Shown piece after piece: positions 9,522 through 17,714 of a stretch of 64,000 nt of DNA; the first letter of the stretch is position 1, and each line of letters starts with the position of its first letter. Position numbers and translations under genes: made by a program. Location of the stretch: positions 180,587 to 244,586 of the forward strand of contig JAJFFH010000052.1 in the NCBI GenBank assembly GCA_021776735.1, given 5' to 3'. Origin of the DNA: Planctomycetota bacterium. Lineage in GTDB: Bacteria > Planctomycetota > PLA2. The notes below the pieces were generated by a model. It searched no databases. It saw only the letters and a list, made by a program, of their open reading frames with translations, and was not told the DNA's origin.

Positions 9522-10136
9522 ATGGGCACGCATCCGGACAATCTGGATTCGCCGCACGGCAATTCGGAATCGTCGCGCGGGGACGAGTTCTACGATCTCG
9601 ACCCGTCGGCGCTGTACATCCAACGTCTCAACAGTTCCGACGCTTTTCACCGCGAAGCCGCCGCCTGGACACTGGGCGAGTTGGGCTCGCCGCGATCCGG
9701 TCGTCCGCTGGCCGGCTTGCTCTTGCGCGAAATCGAGACGGTCGAGCTAACCGGGTATCTCCACCATGTCGAAGTCGTCCGCGCGGTCGCGGAAGCCATC
9801 CGCCGCCTCGGCGCGGGCGAAGCGCTTTACGCGCTCGTCAAGGCGCTGTGCGTTCTTGCACAGGCGACCCTGGTCGATGAAACCACGATCGAGGAAATCG
9901 TCGAGAGTATCGGCGTGGTCGGTGGACCCTCCGCTATTCGCGAAGCGGCCGATCGCGTCGTCGCAAAAACACGCGAGCAAGAGCAACCGTCCGCCGCCCT
10001 CGACGTTGTCGCGCGTGTACTGTTGACCCGCCTGAGCCTGTGCGGCGACGCGGCCGAAAAAACCCTGCGCCGTCTCGCGCACGGCCCGGCGCTTCCGTTG
10101 CGCGCACACGCCGCATACGCACTCGCCGCGTTGTAG
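9522..10136 (+). CDS. HEAT-repeat protein
   Basis: A 204-residue helical protein. After a polar N-terminus of about 25 residues come HEAT-like helix pairs: HREAAAWTLGELGSPRSGRPL, then HVEVVRAVAEAIRRLGAGEAL, and a final LRAHAAYALAAL. Such repeats make a curved scaffold for protein-protein contact; no enzyme motif is visible. The ATG at 9522 is preceded by GGGAGG at a good distance, which decides it over an in-frame upstream codon. It reads away from the small membrane protein gene and ends 40 bp before the convergent DUF971 gene. No partner is evident. Confidence 0.75.
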   Translation: MGTHPDNLDSPHGNSESSRGDEFYDLDPSALYIQRLNSSDAFHREAAAWTLGELGSPRSGRPLAGLLLREIETVELTGYLHHVEVVRAVAEAIRRLGAGEALYALVKALCVLAQATLVDETTIEEIVESIGVVGGPSAIREAADRVVAKTREQEQPSAALDVVARVLLTRLSLCGDAAEKTLRRLAHGPALPLRAHAAYALAAL

Positions 10137-10176
10137 GACGTTCCCGAGAACAGGAATAGGGGGCCCGGGGGCAGCG

Positions 10177-10500
10177 CTACGCCGAAGTGCCGTTGGCTGC
10201 GCCTGCACCGTTCGCGCCTAGTGTCCACAGTCGATCGTACGCATAGATTCCGGTGTCGTGGCCGTCGGACCATTCGATCTTCAGTGCGTAGTTGCCCACG
10301 CTCTGGATGCGCCGCGGCGCAATGTCTTTCGGTACGTTGGCCGGGTTGAGCAACCGCTCTCCGGTGACCTCGTCCCGGCAGCTCGCGCAGGGGCATGCGC
10401 AGCGCAGGTCGTAGACCTTGTAGGTCGAGGTGGTGCCGTCCTGCCAGTCGATGGCCAAGTCGGCGCCCTCCTGGCGAACGTTGACGGGAATCGCGTCCAT
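10177..10500 (-). CDS. DUF971 domain protein (gamma-butyrobetaine hydroxylase N-terminal-like)
   Basis: A 107-residue protein made of a single DUF971 domain: an alternating-strand opening (VRQEGADLAIDWQDG), a Cys-rich centre (LRCACPCASCRDEVTGE) and the closing phrase IEWSDGHDTGIYAYDRL. In other proteins this domain is fused to Mrp/ApbC-type iron-sulfur carriers or to hydroxylases, where its four-Cys cluster binds metal. The ATG at 10500 faces the ATG of the rhodanese-MoeB gene with only 18 bp between, so the two share a control region. That pairing suggests a link to sulfur transfer or cofactor assembly, which is inference. Confidence 0.85.
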   Translation of the reverse strand: MDAIPVNVRQEGADLAIDWQDGTTSTYKVYDLRCACPCASCRDEVTGERLLNPANVPKDIAPRRIQSVGNYALKIEWSDGHDTGIYAYDRLWTLGANGAGAANGTSA

Positions 10501-10518
10501 AACGACTAGACTGTAAGG

Positions 10519-11679
10519 ATGTCGGACAACGCCGGAAAGGAACTTGTCGCGCGGCTCAGGGAATCCGTGCGCGAAGTCGGTCCCCGAGAGGCCGCCGACG
10601 CCGCGGAAGGGGGTGCCGTGCTGGTCGATGTGCGCGAACGCGAGGAGTACGCCGCGGGAACCGCCACAGGCGCACTCGGGTTGCCCAAGGGCTACTTGGA
10701 GGTATGGGCGGAGAGCAAGATCCCCGACAAGAAGCGCCCGGTCGTCGTGTTCTGCCAGACCGGCGTGCGTTCGCTGTTTGCAGCCGAGGCATTGGGACGG
10801 CTCGGCTACAAGGACGTGCGCAACCTTGCCGGCGGCTATCGCGGATGGGCCGAAGCCGGGCTGCCGACCGAACTGCCCGGAGGTCCGTTGTCGGACGCCG
10901 AGCAGCGCCGGTACGCGCGCCATCTCGTCATTCCGGAAGTGGGCCTCGAAGGCCAGGCCAAGCTCAAGAACGCGCGCGTGCTGCTCGTGGGCGCGGGTGG
11001 TCTCGGTTCCCCTGCCGCGTTGTACCTTGCAAGCGCCGGCATCGGCACGCTCGGTATCGTCGATTTCGACACCGTCGACGAATCGAATCTGCAGCGGCAG
11101 GTCCTGCACAGCCCGTCGCGCGTCGGCCAAAAGAAAGTCGACTCGGCCCGCCGCACGATCGAGGACTTGAATCCGTTCGTGAACGTCGAGACTTTCGACG
11201 TGCGCCTCGACAGCTCCAACGCGGACGAGATCATCGAAGCCTTCGACGTGGTCGTGGACGGCGCGGACAACTTCCCGACGCGCTATCTCGTCAACGACGC
11301 GTGCGTGAAACACGACAAGCCGAACGTGCACGGCTCGGTCTTTCGTTTCGAGGGCCAGGCGAGCGTGTTCCAGCGCGGCAAGAGTCCGTGCTACCGCTGT
11401 CTGTATCCGGAGCCGCCGCCGCCGCACATGACCCAGTCCTGCGCGGAAGCGGGCGTGCTCGGTGTGTTGCCGGGCATAATCGGCCTGCTCCAGGCCATCG
11501 AGACCATCAAGCTGACGCTGGACATCGGCGAACCCCTGTTCGGCAAGCTGGTGCTCTACGACGCCTTGGCGACGAGTTTTCGCACGCTCAAGATCCGCCG
11601 CAACGAAAACTGCAGCTACTGCGCAGACGGCGCCGAGTTCCCCGGCTACATTGATTACGCCGGGTTTTGCGGGCATTGA
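10519..11679 (+). CDS. Rhodanese-MoeB/ThiF fusion: sulfur-carrier-protein adenylyltransferase
   Basis: A 386-residue fusion. The N-terminal rhodanese domain (about 10-118) has its active-site loop at C79 (CQTGVRS) and the tail GGYRGWAEAG. The E1-like MoeB domain (about 125-386) has the nucleotide loop GAGGLGSP at 158-165, two zinc-binding CxxC pairs (C291/C294 and C365/C368), and the candidate thioester cysteine C308. MoeB-type enzymes adenylate the C-terminal glycine of MoaD- or ThiS-like sulfur carriers, and the rhodanese then supplies persulfide sulfur. In MoeZ/MOCS3 enzymes the rhodanese is usually at the C-terminus, so this domain order is notable. It is preceded by AAGG eight bases before the ATG. 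No carrier protein gene is in view. Confidence 0.92.
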   Translation: MSDNAGKELVARLRESVREVGPREAADAAEGGAVLVDVREREEYAAGTATGALGLPKGYLEVWAESKIPDKKRPVVVFCQTGVRSLFAAEALGRLGYKDVRNLAGGYRGWAEAGLPTELPGGPLSDAEQRRYARHLVIPEVGLEGQAKLKNARVLLVGAGGLGSPAALYLASAGIGTLGIVDFDTVDESNLQRQVLHSPSRVGQKKVDSARRTIEDLNPFVNVETFDVRLDSSNADEIIEAFDVVVDGADNFPTRYLVNDACVKHDKPNVHGSVFRFEGQASVFQRGKSPCYRCLYPEPPPPHMTQSCAEAGVLGVLPGIIGLLQAIETIKLTLDIGEPLFGKLVLYDALATSFRTLKIRRNENCSYCADGAEFPGYIDYAGFCGH

Positions 11680-11683
11680 CCTT

Positions 11684-11708
11684 GAAGTCCCGCGCTGCGC
11701 GGGACTTC
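11684..11708 (+). terminator. Hairpin after the rhodanese-MoeB gene
   Basis: A perfect 11-bp stem (GAAGTCCCGCG with its complement) with a three-base loop starts five bases after the stop codon. It lacks a T-run, so it is a probable transcript-end or mRNA-stability hairpin rather than a classical intrinsic terminator. Confidence 0.55.
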
Positions 11709-12156
11709 ATTAGGGGCGGGTGTGAGAGTCGCGACCGAATACCGCAGGCCCTAGGACCGTTGACCCGCGACCGCACTGGAGTAGCGACCGAATCCGGACT
11801 CGCTGGCGGACCTGCCCCTGTTTGGCGGCAGGCGGGCTGGCAGTCCATACCGAGCCCGGCACAAAAGAGCGATTTTGACAGTTTGCCGACGCCCATGAGG
11901 GCTCGGTGATCCTGGTGCCGGCCGGGTCGGCGCGGGGTTGCGGCGAATCGGGTAGAACCACGGCGTGCGTCACGGTCCGCGGAGCTTCTCGATGAACTGC
12001 TGCTTCCGGGATGCTCGCCGACGACCTTTCGGGCGTTCTCGGCGTGCGCGCGAATTCGTACGGCGGTTTCCCGGGCTTGGAGCAGCACGCCGACAAGCCG
12101 GAGTAACGGCACTCGTGGCCGAGTTGACGAACGGCCTGGAGCCGGTTTGATGGCCG
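11709..12156. other. Intergenic stretch with no recognisable gene
   Basis: I see no convincing coding sequence in the 450 bp between the MoeB-fusion hairpin and the VOC gene. Short open frames exist on both strands but none resembles a known protein or has a ribosome-binding site. The stretch holds a repeated phrase (GCGACCGAAT at two places near 11,740 and 11,780) and one copy of a 38-bp dispersed repeat (11839-11876). It could contain an RNA or the remains of a mobile element. Confidence 0.5.
11839..11876 (+). repeat. 38-bp dispersed repeat, copy 1
   Basis: This is an exact reverse complement of 44696-44733. Its right part reads CCCGGCACAAAAGAGCGATT. Beyond the perfect 38 bp, recognisable but weaker similarity continues leftward for about 50 bp, through the phrase CGCTGGCGGACCTG, to the matching phrase next to the other copy. 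Confidence 0.85.
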
Positions 12157-12537
12157 TCACTCCCGCGTCTTCGCAAACACCAGGACGTGGCCGTCCGGGT
12201 CCAGACTGTACGCCGCGTCGTCGCCCCAGTCGCGGGCGGCCAGGGGACTCAACTCGACCGCACCCGCCGCCAGCGCCCGCGCATGCAACGCCGCCGGATC
12301 GGAAACGGTTAGATACAACTCGACGCGCGGCACGCCGCGAGCCTGCGCGGGGTCGGGTAACGCGTCGCCCAACAGCCGCCGGATTCCCGCCTCGGGCATG
12401 AGCCCCAACACCGCCCCGTCGAGTGGAAACTCGGTCATCCCCGGCACGTCGAGTTGCGGCGCCACGCCAAGCACGTCTTCATAAAACGCCCGGCTGCGCT
12501 TCTGGTCCCGAACATACAAGATCGCGTTCAGTCGCAT
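12157..12537 (-). CDS. VOC (glyoxalase/bleomycin resistance) superfamily protein
   Basis: A 126-residue protein with the paired beta-alpha-beta-beta-beta modules of the vicinal oxygen chelate fold: RLNAILYVRDQKRSRAFYED at the start, FPLDGAVLGLMPE mid-way, VELYLTVSDPAALHARALAAG, and the closing YSLDPDGHVLVFAK. Members bind a divalent metal and act as lyases, dioxygenases or drug-binding proteins; the substrate cannot be read here. It is a lone gene, 66 bp downstream of the metal ABC operon on the same strand, and the gap carries one copy of the dispersed 12-bp motif. Confidence 0.85.
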   Translation of the reverse strand: MRLNAILYVRDQKRSRAFYEDVLGVAPQLDVPGMTEFPLDGAVLGLMPEAGIRRLLGDALPDPAQARGVPRVELYLTVSDPAALHARALAAGAVELSPLAARDWGDDAAYSLDPDGHVLVFAKTRE

Positions 12538-12579
12538 GTTGCGCTCCGCTTGGTGAGAACCCTTCCGGACAAGAGCATA

Positions 12580-12591
12580 CGGACGGCGATG
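12580..12591 (+). repeat. Dispersed motif CGGACGGCGATG, copy between VOC and permease genes
   Basis: An exact core in the form GCATACGGACGGCGATGTC. It faces a second exact copy, in the opposite orientation, 69 bp further on (12660-12671), which lies inside the 3' end of the permease gene and encodes RTDGDAF there. Confidence 0.8.
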
Positions 12592-12603
12592 TCTTCGACG
12601 TGT

Positions 12604-13683
12604 CTACGATCCTACGACCTGTTGTACGAAGTCGTGGCCGGCCGGCGTGATCGAAAAAGCATCGCCGTCCGTACGCGCCAGTTCGGCGGTGGTTAGCGCT
12701 GCCAGGATTTCGCGCACTCGGTCTTCGGGCCACCGGAGCCCGGCCACGAGTTCTCCGTGGCTTGCCTGGGATCGGCCGAGGCGTTCGAGGACCAGCGCGC
12801 GCGCGAATTGCTCCTTGCGGCGGCGTGAGCGCAAGGCGCGGGCGACGATTCCCTCCCGCGGCGCGAGGAGCCATGCGACGCCGAACGCCGCACCCATCGT
12901 CGCCGCCATGCAGCCCGCGATCGAGCCGTCGAGTGCGCGTGCAAGGTAGTAGCCGCCCGTGCTGGAGACGGCACCGATCGTGCAGGCGAGTCCGAGCATG
13001 ACGCCGAGGCGGTCCGTGAGCAGGTGCGCGGTCGCCGCGGGCACGATCAGGAACGCGACGACCAGGATGGCGCCGATCGATTCGAAGCACGCGACCGTTG
13101 TGACCGACACCGTGCCCATGAGCAGGTAGTGGACGAGTACCGGAGACAGGCCGAGTGCCGCGGCGAGCGGCGCGTCGAACGTTGCGATCTTGAGTTCCTT
13201 GAACAGCGCGAGGATCAAGACGAGGTTCAAGACGGCGACACCTGCCAGCACGACCAGCGGCTGGGAGATCTCGTGGCCGAGCAGCACGATCGTATTGTCG
13301 GGCGCAAACGCGATCTCGCCGTAGAGCACGCACTCCTGGTCGAGGTCCTTTTGGCCCGTGTAGCGTGCGACGAGCAGCACGCCGAGCGCGAACAGCGCGG
13401 GGAATACGACAGCGATCGAGGTGTCTTCCTTGACGCGGCCGGTTCGGTGCAGCGCCTCGATCAGGAACACGGTAAGCAGGCCCAGCATTGATGCGCCGAT
13501 GACGACGGGCAGCGTGCTGGCGGAGTTCGTGATCAGAAAGGCGATCACGATCCCCGGCAAGACCGCGTGGCTGATCGCGTCGCCGAGCAGCGACATGCCG
13601 CGCAGCACGAGGAACGTGCCGGGCAGCGCGCAGGCCACGGCGGCGCACGCTCCGACGAGGACGATCGTCAACTGCGGGTTCAT
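12604..13683 (-). CDS. Metal ABC transporter permease (Mn/Zn/Fe type) with C-terminal winged helix
   Basis: A 359-residue ABC-3 family permease with about eight to nine helices (1-285) and the family phrases LGDAISHAVLPGI near 35 and ESIGAILVVAFLIVPAATAHLL near 215-240. It would form the membrane channel with the permease encoded just upstream, for uptake of Mn2+, Zn2+ or Fe2+. After the membrane part comes a soluble tail of about 75 residues with a winged-helix look (HGELVAGLRWPEDRVREILAAL, then ITPAGHDFV). Its ATG overlaps the stop of the upstream permease in an ATGA, so translation is coupled. A dispersed-motif copy near the C-terminus encodes ARTDGDAFS. Confidence 0.93.
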   Translation of the reverse strand: MNPQLTIVLVGACAAVACALPGTFLVLRGMSLLGDAISHAVLPGIVIAFLITNSASTLPVVIGASMLGLLTVFLIEALHRTGRVKEDTSIAVVFPALFALGVLLVARYTGQKDLDQECVLYGEIAFAPDNTIVLLGHEISQPLVVLAGVAVLNLVLILALFKELKIATFDAPLAAALGLSPVLVHYLLMGTVSVTTVACFESIGAILVVAFLIVPAATAHLLTDRLGVMLGLACTIGAVSSTGGYYLARALDGSIAGCMAATMGAAFGVAWLLAPREGIVARALRSRRRKEQFARALVLERLGRSQASHGELVAGLRWPEDRVREILAALTTAELARTDGDAFSITPAGHDFVQQVVGS

Positions 13684-14954
13684 GCCGTCGTTCCCCGCGG
13701 GATCGGCCGGCCATGAGGATCGTGGCTGGGGTAGCCGAGTGCCGCGTCGATCTCGTCGAGTACCGCAGTGTCGAGCGCGTGCTCCATGTCTTCCGCGTCA
13801 CGGTGGAGGTGGTCGTCGGCCAGTTCGAGGCGGCGCGAAAGATACAGCTCCCAGATGCGGTGGTTGCGCACGACTTCGGCCGCGCGCTTTTTTCCGTCCG
13901 GCGTGAGCCGGATCATCGATCCGTCCACGCGCACGAGTCCGGCGGCACGCGCCTCGTCGATGGCGCGCCGAGGTGCGGCGCGCACGGCCAAGACATCGGT
14001 GACGGCGCGGGCGACGTCGCCTCGTCCGTCGTGTTCGCCGAGGCGCCAGAGATCCTTGAGCAGGTTTTCCGCGCGGATGCGGCGCCGGTTGCGCGCTCGT
14101 CGTACCGCCGCCCACAACAAGCCGCGGCGCGGCGACAACAGCAGCGACACGAGGAGCAGCGCCGTGGCCCACAACACGATGATCGGACCGGTCGGCAGGC
14201 GGCTGGCGAGCGAGCTGGTCCACGCGCCCAATGCTCCGGCGGCGCCGCCGAAGATGCCGGCGACAACGACCATCGTGGACAGCCGGTGCGTCCACTGGCG
14301 CGCCGCCGCGGCGGGGGTTACGACCATCGCCGCCATCAGCACGACGCCCACGGTCTGCAGGCCGACGACGACGGCGACGACGACGAGCGACGTCAGTACC
14401 ACTTCGATCAACCGGACGCGCACACCGATACTGCCGGCGTAGACGGGATCGAACACGATGAGCTGGAAGTGCCGGAACAAGACGACGATCGTGCCGAGCA
14501 CGAGCGACCCGAGCCCGGCCATGAGCCAAACGTCGTGCGGCAGGAGACTCGCCGCCTGGCCGAAGAGGTACTTGTCGAGACCGGCCTGCGACGCGCCGAG
14601 GTTGGTGTGCTGGATCGCGGTCAGGAGCGCGATGCCGACTCCGAAGAACACGGACAAGACGATGCCGAGCGCGGCATCCTGTTTCAGGCGCGTTGTCCGC
14701 GTGATTCCCAAAATGACGAGGGTGCCCAGCCACGCGGTGAGCAGCGCGCCGCCGAGGAGCAGCAGCGGATGGCGCGGGTCGATACCGACGGCGCTGCCGA
14801 ACAGGAACGCGAGGCAGACGCCGGGCAGCGCGGCGTGAGCGAGTGCGTCGCCGAGGAGGCTCTGGCGCTTCAAGACAGTGAAACATCCAAGCGCGCCGGC
14901 GACGATGCCGAGCGTGCCCGCCCCGGCCATGACGGTAAGCAGCGTGAAGTCCAC
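13680..14954 (-). CDS. Metal ABC transporter permease fused to a DtxR-like metal-sensing domain
   Basis: A 424-residue protein. Residues 1-285 are an ABC-3 permease (LGDALAHAALPGVCLAFLFG near 34-53, and GLQTVGVVLMAAMVVTPAAA near 200-219). The cytoplasmic tail has a winged-helix part (ITPD-like MIRLTPDGKKRAAEVV) and then the helix NHRIWELYLSRRLELADDH with HRDAEDMEHALD. That is the signature of the metal-binding and dimerisation domain of DtxR/MntR regulators, including the His/Glu/Asp ligands. The fusion suggests that cytoplasmic metal could gate transport directly; this is inference. The gene lies between the ATPase gene and the second permease gene of the operon. Confidence 0.93.
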   Translation of the reverse strand: MDFTLLTVMAGAGTLGIVAGALGCFTVLKRQSLLGDALAHAALPGVCLAFLFGSAVGIDPRHPLLLLGGALLTAWLGTLVILGITRTTRLKQDAALGIVLSVFFGVGIALLTAIQHTNLGASQAGLDKYLFGQAASLLPHDVWLMAGLGSLVLGTIVVLFRHFQLIVFDPVYAGSIGVRVRLIEVVLTSLVVVAVVVGLQTVGVVLMAAMVVTPAAAARQWTHRLSTMVVVAGIFGGAAGALGAWTSSLASRLPTGPIIVLWATALLLVSLLLSPRRGLLWAAVRRARNRRRIRAENLLKDLWRLGEHDGRGDVARAVTDVLAVRAAPRRAIDEARAAGLVRVDGSMIRLTPDGKKRAAEVVRNHRIWELYLSRRLELADDHLHRDAEDMEHALDTAVLDEIDAALGYPSHDPHGRPIPRGTTA

Positions 14955-14971
14955 GCCTACGACCCCGAGTC

Positions 14972-15030
14972 CATCGCCGTCCCGCCTTCGCTCCTCCGGG
15001 AGCTACGGCGCGGGCAGGCCCGTTGGCTCT
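14972..15030 (+). repeat. Long hairpin form of the dispersed motif, copy 1
   Basis: It begins CATCGCCGTCCCGCCTTCGC, has a self-complementary GC-rich centre, and ends GCAGGCCCGTTGGCTCT. It alignably matches 17715-17770 and the reverse complement of 37841-37896. It fills most of the 85-bp gap between the ATPase and permease genes, where it could modulate the relative expression of the two. Confidence 0.7.
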
Positions 15031-15039
15031 TTTTCGATG

Positions 15040-15843
15040 TCATTTCGTCGAGCGTCCCTGGCGTTCGGTCAACAGCTGCGTCGCGGCGGTCTCGAGGATG
15101 CCGAGGCGGCCGCCGTACGTGGCCTGCAGTTTCTCGGTGAGGAACGCCTCGTCCACAGGGCCGGCGGCGACAAGGCGCATGTTGAGCAGGACCACCCAGT
15201 CGAAGTACTCGCGCACGGTCTGCAGGTCGTGGTGCACGCACACCACGGTGCGGCCGCGGTCGCGCAGCTCGCGCAGGAGCGCGATGATCGCGCGCTCGGT
15301 GACCGCATCGACGCCCGCGAACGGCTCGTCCATCATGTAGAGGTCGGCGTCCTGCGCCAGCGCGCGCGCGAGGAACGTGCGCTGTTGCTGCCCGCCGGAG
15401 AGGCGGCTGATCTGACGGTCCGCGTACTCGGCCATGCCGACGCGTTCCAGCGCCTCGCGCGCGGTGCGCCGGTCGCCGGCGTCGGGCCGGCGAAACCAAC
15501 CGCGGCGACCGTACCGGCCCATCAGCACGACGTCGAACACGCTCGCCGGAAAGTCCCAGTCCACCGACTCGCGCTGCGGCACGTACGCCACGCGCGTGCG
15601 CACGTCGTCGTACGCCTGGCCGAACACGCGCACATATCCGGACGACAGCGGCACGAGGCCGAGTGCGGACTTAAGCAAGGTACTCTTGCCCGCGCCGTTC
15701 GGACCGACGACCGCGACGAGGTGGCCGCTCGGTACCGACAGGTCGACGTCCCAGAGGACCGGTTTGGTGTGGTACGCCACCGTGAGGTCGTGGAACTCGA
15801 GCGCGGTGGCTTCGGGGGGGGCGGGGGCCGGCGACGCTCTCAC
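15040..15843 (-). CDS. Metal ABC transporter ATP-binding protein
   Basis: A 267-residue ABC ATPase: Walker [10 protein letters not shown] at 47-55, Q-loop in [13 protein letters not shown], signature LSGGQQQR, Walker B LYMMDEPF, and the switch His in VHHDL. The phrase [25 protein letters not shown] is typical of Mn/Zn/Fe uptake ATPases of the TroB/MntA/ZnuC type. It powers the two permeases encoded downstream. It lies six bases after the substrate-binding protein gene in the same operon. All catalytic residues are present. Confidence 0.95.
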   Translation of the reverse strand: MRASPAPAPPEATALEFHDLTVAYHTKPVLWDVDLSVPSGHLVAVVGPNGAGKSTLLKSALGLVPLSSGYVRVFGQAYDDVRTRVAYVPQRESVDWDFPASVFDVVLMGRYGRRGWFRRPDAGDRRTAREALERVGMAEYADRQISRLSGGQQQRTFLARALAQDADLYMMDEPFAGVDAVTERAIIALLRELRDRGRTVVCVHHDLQTVREYFDWVVLLNMRLVAAGPVDEAFLTEKLQATYGGRLGILETAATQLLTERQGRSTK

Positions 15844-15849
15844 GGTGGG

Positions 15850-16764
15850 CTACTTCAACGCCTTGACGAGCGTGGCGACGTTATGGCGCACCATGCCGAC
15901 ATACGTGTCTTCAGGCGGTTTGGAGCCCATCGCGTCGCTGAACATCTCGCCGCCGATGGCGACGTTGTGGCCCTTGCTCTTGACGGCTTCCTGCACGGCG
16001 CGGATCGCGCGCGGCGACACCGACGTCTCGACAAACACCGCCTTGATGCCGCGCTTGCCGATGAGTTCCGCGAGATCCTGAACGTCCTTCACGCCCGCCT
16101 CGACGACCGTGGAGATACCCTGCAGGCCGCGCACTTCGAGGTCGTACGCGCGTCCGAAGTAGCGAAACGCATCGTGCGACGTGATGAGTACGCGGCGGAG
16201 CCTGGGGATCGTCGCGACCGTCGTTCTTACTTCGTCGTGGAGTGCGAGCAGCTTCGTCGTGTATGCGTCCGCGTTGCGCTTGTAGTCGTCGGCGTGCGAC
16301 GGATCGGCCTTCGCCAGTGCGCGTTGGACCGCGGGAATCGCTTCGGCCCAGAGTGCGACGTCGAACCAGACGTGCGGGTCGTGGTGGCCCGGCATGTCCG
16401 CCAATGCGAGCAGCCGTTGGCGCGGGAGCGCATCCGTCACGCGGACGACGGCTTGCTTGCGGGCCAGCCGGCGCAACATGTCAGTCATCTTTCCTTCGAG
16501 GTGGAGGCCGCTGTAAAGCACGATGTCCGCGGCGCGCAGGCGGTCGAGGTCACCCGCGCTCGCCTTGAACAGGTGCGGATCGACGCCCGGGCCCATGAGC
16601 GCGGTCACGTGGACATGTTCGCCGCCGACGACCCGAGCGAGATCCGCGACCATGCCGGTCGTCGCGACGACGCCGACCTTGCCCTCGGGGGCGCCGTTCG
16701 CGGTGTCGCTGCATCCGCCGGCAAGCAGGGCTGCCGCGCAGGCCAATACAAGACCTAGTTTCAT
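15850..16764 (-). CDS. Metal ABC transporter substrate-binding lipoprotein (TroA/ZnuA family)
   Basis: A 304-residue cluster A-I binding protein. It has a lipoprotein signal peptide with lipobox LLAGGC (Cys at about 18), the family opening VVATTGMVADLARVVGG, metal-ligand phrases GPGVDPHLFKAS and HHDPHVWFDVALW, and LITSHDAFRYFGRAY, with FVETSVSP near the end. It captures Mn2+ or Zn2+ outside the cytoplasmic membrane and hands it to the permeases. There is no His-rich loop of the ZnuA type, which slightly favours manganese or iron over zinc. Its ATG overlaps the TGA of the upstream regulator gene in an ATGA. Confidence 0.95.
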   Translation of the reverse strand: MKLGLVLACAAALLAGGCSDTANGAPEGKVGVVATTGMVADLARVVGGEHVHVTALMGPGVDPHLFKASAGDLDRLRAADIVLYSGLHLEGKMTDMLRRLARKQAVVRVTDALPRQRLLALADMPGHHDPHVWFDVALWAEAIPAVQRALAKADPSHADDYKRNADAYTTKLLALHDEVRTTVATIPRLRRVLITSHDAFRYFGRAYDLEVRGLQGISTVVEAGVKDVQDLAELIGKRGIKAVFVETSVSPRAIRAVQEAVKSKGHNVAIGGEMFSDAMGSKPPEDTYVGMVRHNVATLVKALK

Positions 16765-17438
16765 TTCAAGAGCTCCACGAACACGCCCTCGACCCCTTCG
16801 CTGCCGGTGACGATGACGCGTCCGTCTACATCGATGTGCATGACGTCTTCCAGATCCTGGCGCGCCGTCATCGCGACACGCGCCCCGGGCACGAGCCCGA
16901 GTTGTTTCCAGCGCTGCAGCCGTGCCGCCTCTTCGATCCGAAGCTCCCGCACGGTTCCGCGCGCGCCGGTCGGAATCAGCGCCAGCGCTTCGAGCTCGCG
17001 CCGCTCAAGGGAGGCATCATCGGTCGGAATCGGATGCCCGTGGGGGTCTTCGGTGGGATGCCCGAGCACGCGGTCGATCGCCGCGACCAGCCGGTCGGAC
17101 AGGTGGTGCTCGAGCACCTCGGCTTCGTCGTGGACCTCGGACCAGTCCAGCCCGAGAATCTCGACCAAGAACAGCTCGACCAGCCGATGCCGCCGAATGA
17201 CCCGCATGGTCGCCACGCGCCCGGCCTCAGAAAGCCGGACTCCCTGGCGCGGCGAATAGTCGACAAAGCCCTCTTCACTCAGCCGTTTGAGCATCGCGGT
17301 AACGGACGGTTTCCGAACCCCCAGATGCTTGGAAATCCCGGTCGTGGTGGCCCTTTTTGCCCCACGCCGAGTGAGGAAATAGACGGCCTTGAGGTAATCT
17401 TCGCGAGCAGAAGTAGGCATGACTAACAACGTTGACAT
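16761..17438 (-). CDS. DtxR/MntR-family metal-dependent transcriptional regulator
   Basis: A 225-residue regulator. The N-terminal winged helix (about 12-75) reads SAREDYLKAVYFLTRRG, with recognition helix VRKPSVTAMLKRLSEEGFVDY. A metal-binding/dimerisation domain follows (RRHRLVELFLVEILGLDWSEV with HDEAEVLEHHLSD), and a C-terminal SH3-like FeoA domain (about 150-225). Given Mn or Fe it would bind DNA and repress, most likely this operon. It is the first gene and overlaps the binding-protein gene by four bases. The ATG at 17438 or the in-frame ATG at 17420 could be used; the latter begins MPTSAREDY, which is more usual for the family. Confidence 0.93.
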   Translation of the reverse strand: MSTLLVMPTSAREDYLKAVYFLTRRGAKRATTTGISKHLGVRKPSVTAMLKRLSEEGFVDYSPRQGVRLSEAGRVATMRVIRRHRLVELFLVEILGLDWSEVHDEAEVLEHHLSDRLVAAIDRVLGHPTEDPHGHPIPTDDASLERRELEALALIPTGARGTVRELRIEEAARLQRWKQLGLVPGARVAMTARQDLEDVMHIDVDGRVIVTGSEGVEGVFVELLK

Positions 17439-17442
17439 GGCA

Positions 17443-17471
17443 ACTCTACCACAAGAGAACGGTACGTCTAA
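17443..17471 (-). promoter_or_regulatory. Possible promoter of the metal-uptake operon
   Basis: On the minus strand, TTAGAC and TAGAGT are spaced by 17 bp, a loose match to a sigma-70 promoter. A perfect eight-base palindrome CAACGTTG lies about 14 bases downstream of the -10 (17427-17434), where a regulator encoded by the first gene could bind. Both calls are weak. Confidence 0.3.
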
Positions 17472-17519
17472 CGATTCGCCTGAGACCGTGCGGAAGCAGA
17501 CGGACGGCGATGTTCCCAG

Positions 17520-17556
17520 GTTCACCGGTTCGCGGTCCCTCCGCGAAGCGGGTAGG
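17520..17556 (+). repeat. 37-bp direct repeat, copy 1
   Basis: It begins GTTCACCGGTTCGCGG and ends CCGCGAAGCGGGTAGG; the centre forms a small CGCGG/CCGCG hairpin. It matches the second copy 108 bp further on at 35 of 37 positions. Confidence 0.85.
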
Positions 17557-17627
17557 TGTCCCGCCCGCGAGGCCTCAACGGCGTGAGCCGTTGAAGCCAA
17601 AAGACACTGCGCCCCGTCCGACCCCAA

Positions 17628-17664
17628 GTTCACCGGTTCGCGGCTCCTCCGCGAAGCGGGTAGG
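17628..17664 (+). repeat. 37-bp direct repeat, copy 2
   Basis: The partner of 17520-17556, differing only at the two bases beside the hairpin loop. Confidence 0.85.
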
Positions 17665-17714
17665 CCACCCGCCTTAGGTTCGGGGTTGGGTTCGGGGTCG
17701 GGCCGTGCGAACGA

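Noticed and set aside
10501..11676. N-terminal extension of the DUF971 frame over the MoeB gene
   Set aside because: The extension is antisense to the rhodanese-MoeB fusion; only the last 107 codons match a known family, starting at a proper ATG.
14878..16758. 626-codon plus-strand frame across the metal-uptake operon
   Set aside because: It runs antisense through three well-supported ABC genes and carries no domain.
12538..17500. Manganese riboswitch (yybP-ykoY type) ahead of the metal operon
   Set aside because: The leader before the regulator gene is too short, and no conserved riboswitch core was visible.
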